DNA of 64,000 nucleotides from Terriglobales bacterium (GTDB taxonomy: Bacteria > Acidobacteriota > Terriglobia > Terriglobales > Acidobacteriaceae): NCBI GenBank assembly GCA_025462725.1, contig JAOAPE010000003.1:124001-188000 (forward strand), given 5' to 3'. Within the stretch, counting starts at the first letter, position 1, and every line of letters starts with the position of its first letter. Positions 63,407-64,000 of this stretch are shown piece after piece. The translations under genes and the position numbers were made by a program. Under the pieces are notes generated by a model. It ran no database searches and was not told the origin of the DNA. It saw nothing but the letters and a program-made list of their open reading frames with translations.

Positions 63407-64000
63407 TTAGCCTGCGAGTTTTCCGATCATCGCAAATAGCGGCATGTAGAGCGAGATGACAATACCGCCGACTGACACGCCCAGGAACCCGATCAACAGC
63501 GGCTCGAGCAGTGTCAACATGTCCTTAGTCGCCGTGTCCACTTCGTCTTCGTAGAAGTCAGCGATCTTTGAGAGCATGCTGTCCATCGCGCCGGTGGCTT
63601 CACCAACGCCGATCATCTGCGTCACCATGTTCGGGAACACGCCGGACTCCCGCAGCGGATCAACGATCGTGCGCCCTTCTTCAATCGCTTTGCGGACTTT
63701 CATCAGCGCTTCTTCCAGCACTGCATTGCCGGATGTGCGCGCCGTGATGGTCAAACCTTCAATGATCGGCACGCCGGAAGTGATAAGTGTGCCCAGCGTA
63801 CGCGTGAATCTTGCGACCGCGATCTTGCGCAACACCATTCCCAGCACGGGAAGGTTCAACATGAACTTATCAAGAGCGTAACGGCCCTTAGGATTCGCGC
63901 GAACTTGCTTGATGAGCCAGACACCGCCGAATCCGCCAGCGAACACTACCCACCAATATTTACCTACCACCGCGCTCAGTCCCATGACGATACGGGTTGG
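63407..64000 (-). CDS. pilC: type IV pilus inner membrane platform protein, C-terminal part (runs off window)
   Basis: At least 197 codons of the C-terminal half of a GspF/PilC protein. LPVLGMVLRKIAVARFTRTL, GTLITSGVPIIEGL and FPNMVTQMIGVGEATGAMDS are the T2SF-domain signatures, and the closing membrane helix LLIGFLGVSVGGIVISLYMPLF is present. The frame is open to base 64000. PilC anchors the pilus motors. Confidence 0.93.
   Translation of the reverse strand, partial: PTRIVMGLSAVVGKYWWVVFAGGFGGVWLIKQVRANPKGRYALDKFMLNLPVLGMVLRKIAVARFTRTLGTLITSGVPIIEGLTITARTSGNAVLEEALMKVRKAIEEGRTIVDPLRESGVFPNMVTQMIGVGEATGAMDSMLSKIADFYEDEVDTATKDMLTLLEPLLIGFLGVSVGGIVISLYMPLFAMIGKLAG

Overview
The window looks like a chromosomal segment of an acidobacterium (Terriglobia, Koribacter-like) that carries one large integrated genetic element. 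The host assignment is an inference. It rests on the flanking gene content (PdxST, an aa3 oxidase cluster, a giant exported BNR-repeat protein, BFN/DUF151, FolE with paired PTPS-like enzymes, PilS/PilR/PilC) and on short palindromic repeats scattered between the flanking genes. The flanks prefer GCC/GAC-type codons, while the insert prefers GCA/GGA and is very rich in GGATCC, GCCGGC and CTGCAG.

Left flank (1-14.24 kb): the 5' part of uvrA; a cytochrome c oxidase operon (ctaC-ctaD-ctaE plus a small membrane protein); pdxT/pdxS; a hotdog thioesterase; a small membrane protein with a kinase-like H-box; a 1158-aa exported beta-propeller protein; a STAS protein; miaB; a BFN nuclease-family protein; and a small unknown gene.

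Element (about 14.28-50.08 kb): a 15-bp direct repeat bounds it. The left copy lies in a 28-bp sequence built like a dif/XerCD site, and no integrase gene is visible. The early region (14.9-26.8 kb) is a tightly overlapping plus-strand operon of about 30 mostly tiny genes: many Cys-rich putative zinc proteins, an XRE regulator, a HerA/FtsK-type ATPase fused to two winged helices, a radical SAM protein and a two-HTH Rep-like protein. Next come a terminator, three 21-bp iterons and DnaA-box-like sites, which look like a plasmid-type origin. A short minus-strand operon follows (29.9-27.5 kb). The late plus-strand operon (30.2-49.9 kb) encodes a transglutaminase-fold protein, a set of small proteins with basic leaders and C-terminal membrane helices, very basic proteins, four candidate beta-barrel (jelly-roll-like) structural proteins, lipoproteins, an M15 peptidase, a holin-like protein, two very large Sec-exported fibre/beta-helix proteins and a membrane-anchored lytic transglycosylase.

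I see no terminase, portal, HK97-type capsid, tape measure or tail gene. The best reading is an integrated tailless, probably membrane-containing virus or phage-plasmid of a kind I do not recognise. The jelly-roll assignment needs structure prediction.

Right flank (50.1-64 kb): an AT-richer lipoprotein gene beside the junction, truB, a rhomboid protease, a membrane protein, folE with two PTPS/QueD paralogs, a TlpA-like thioredoxin, a YHS-headed copper P-type ATPase, a metal-domain-like orphan, tRNA-Arg(ACG), a DUF2007-like/RdgB fusion, a PilR/PilS-like two-component pair and the 3' part of pilC.
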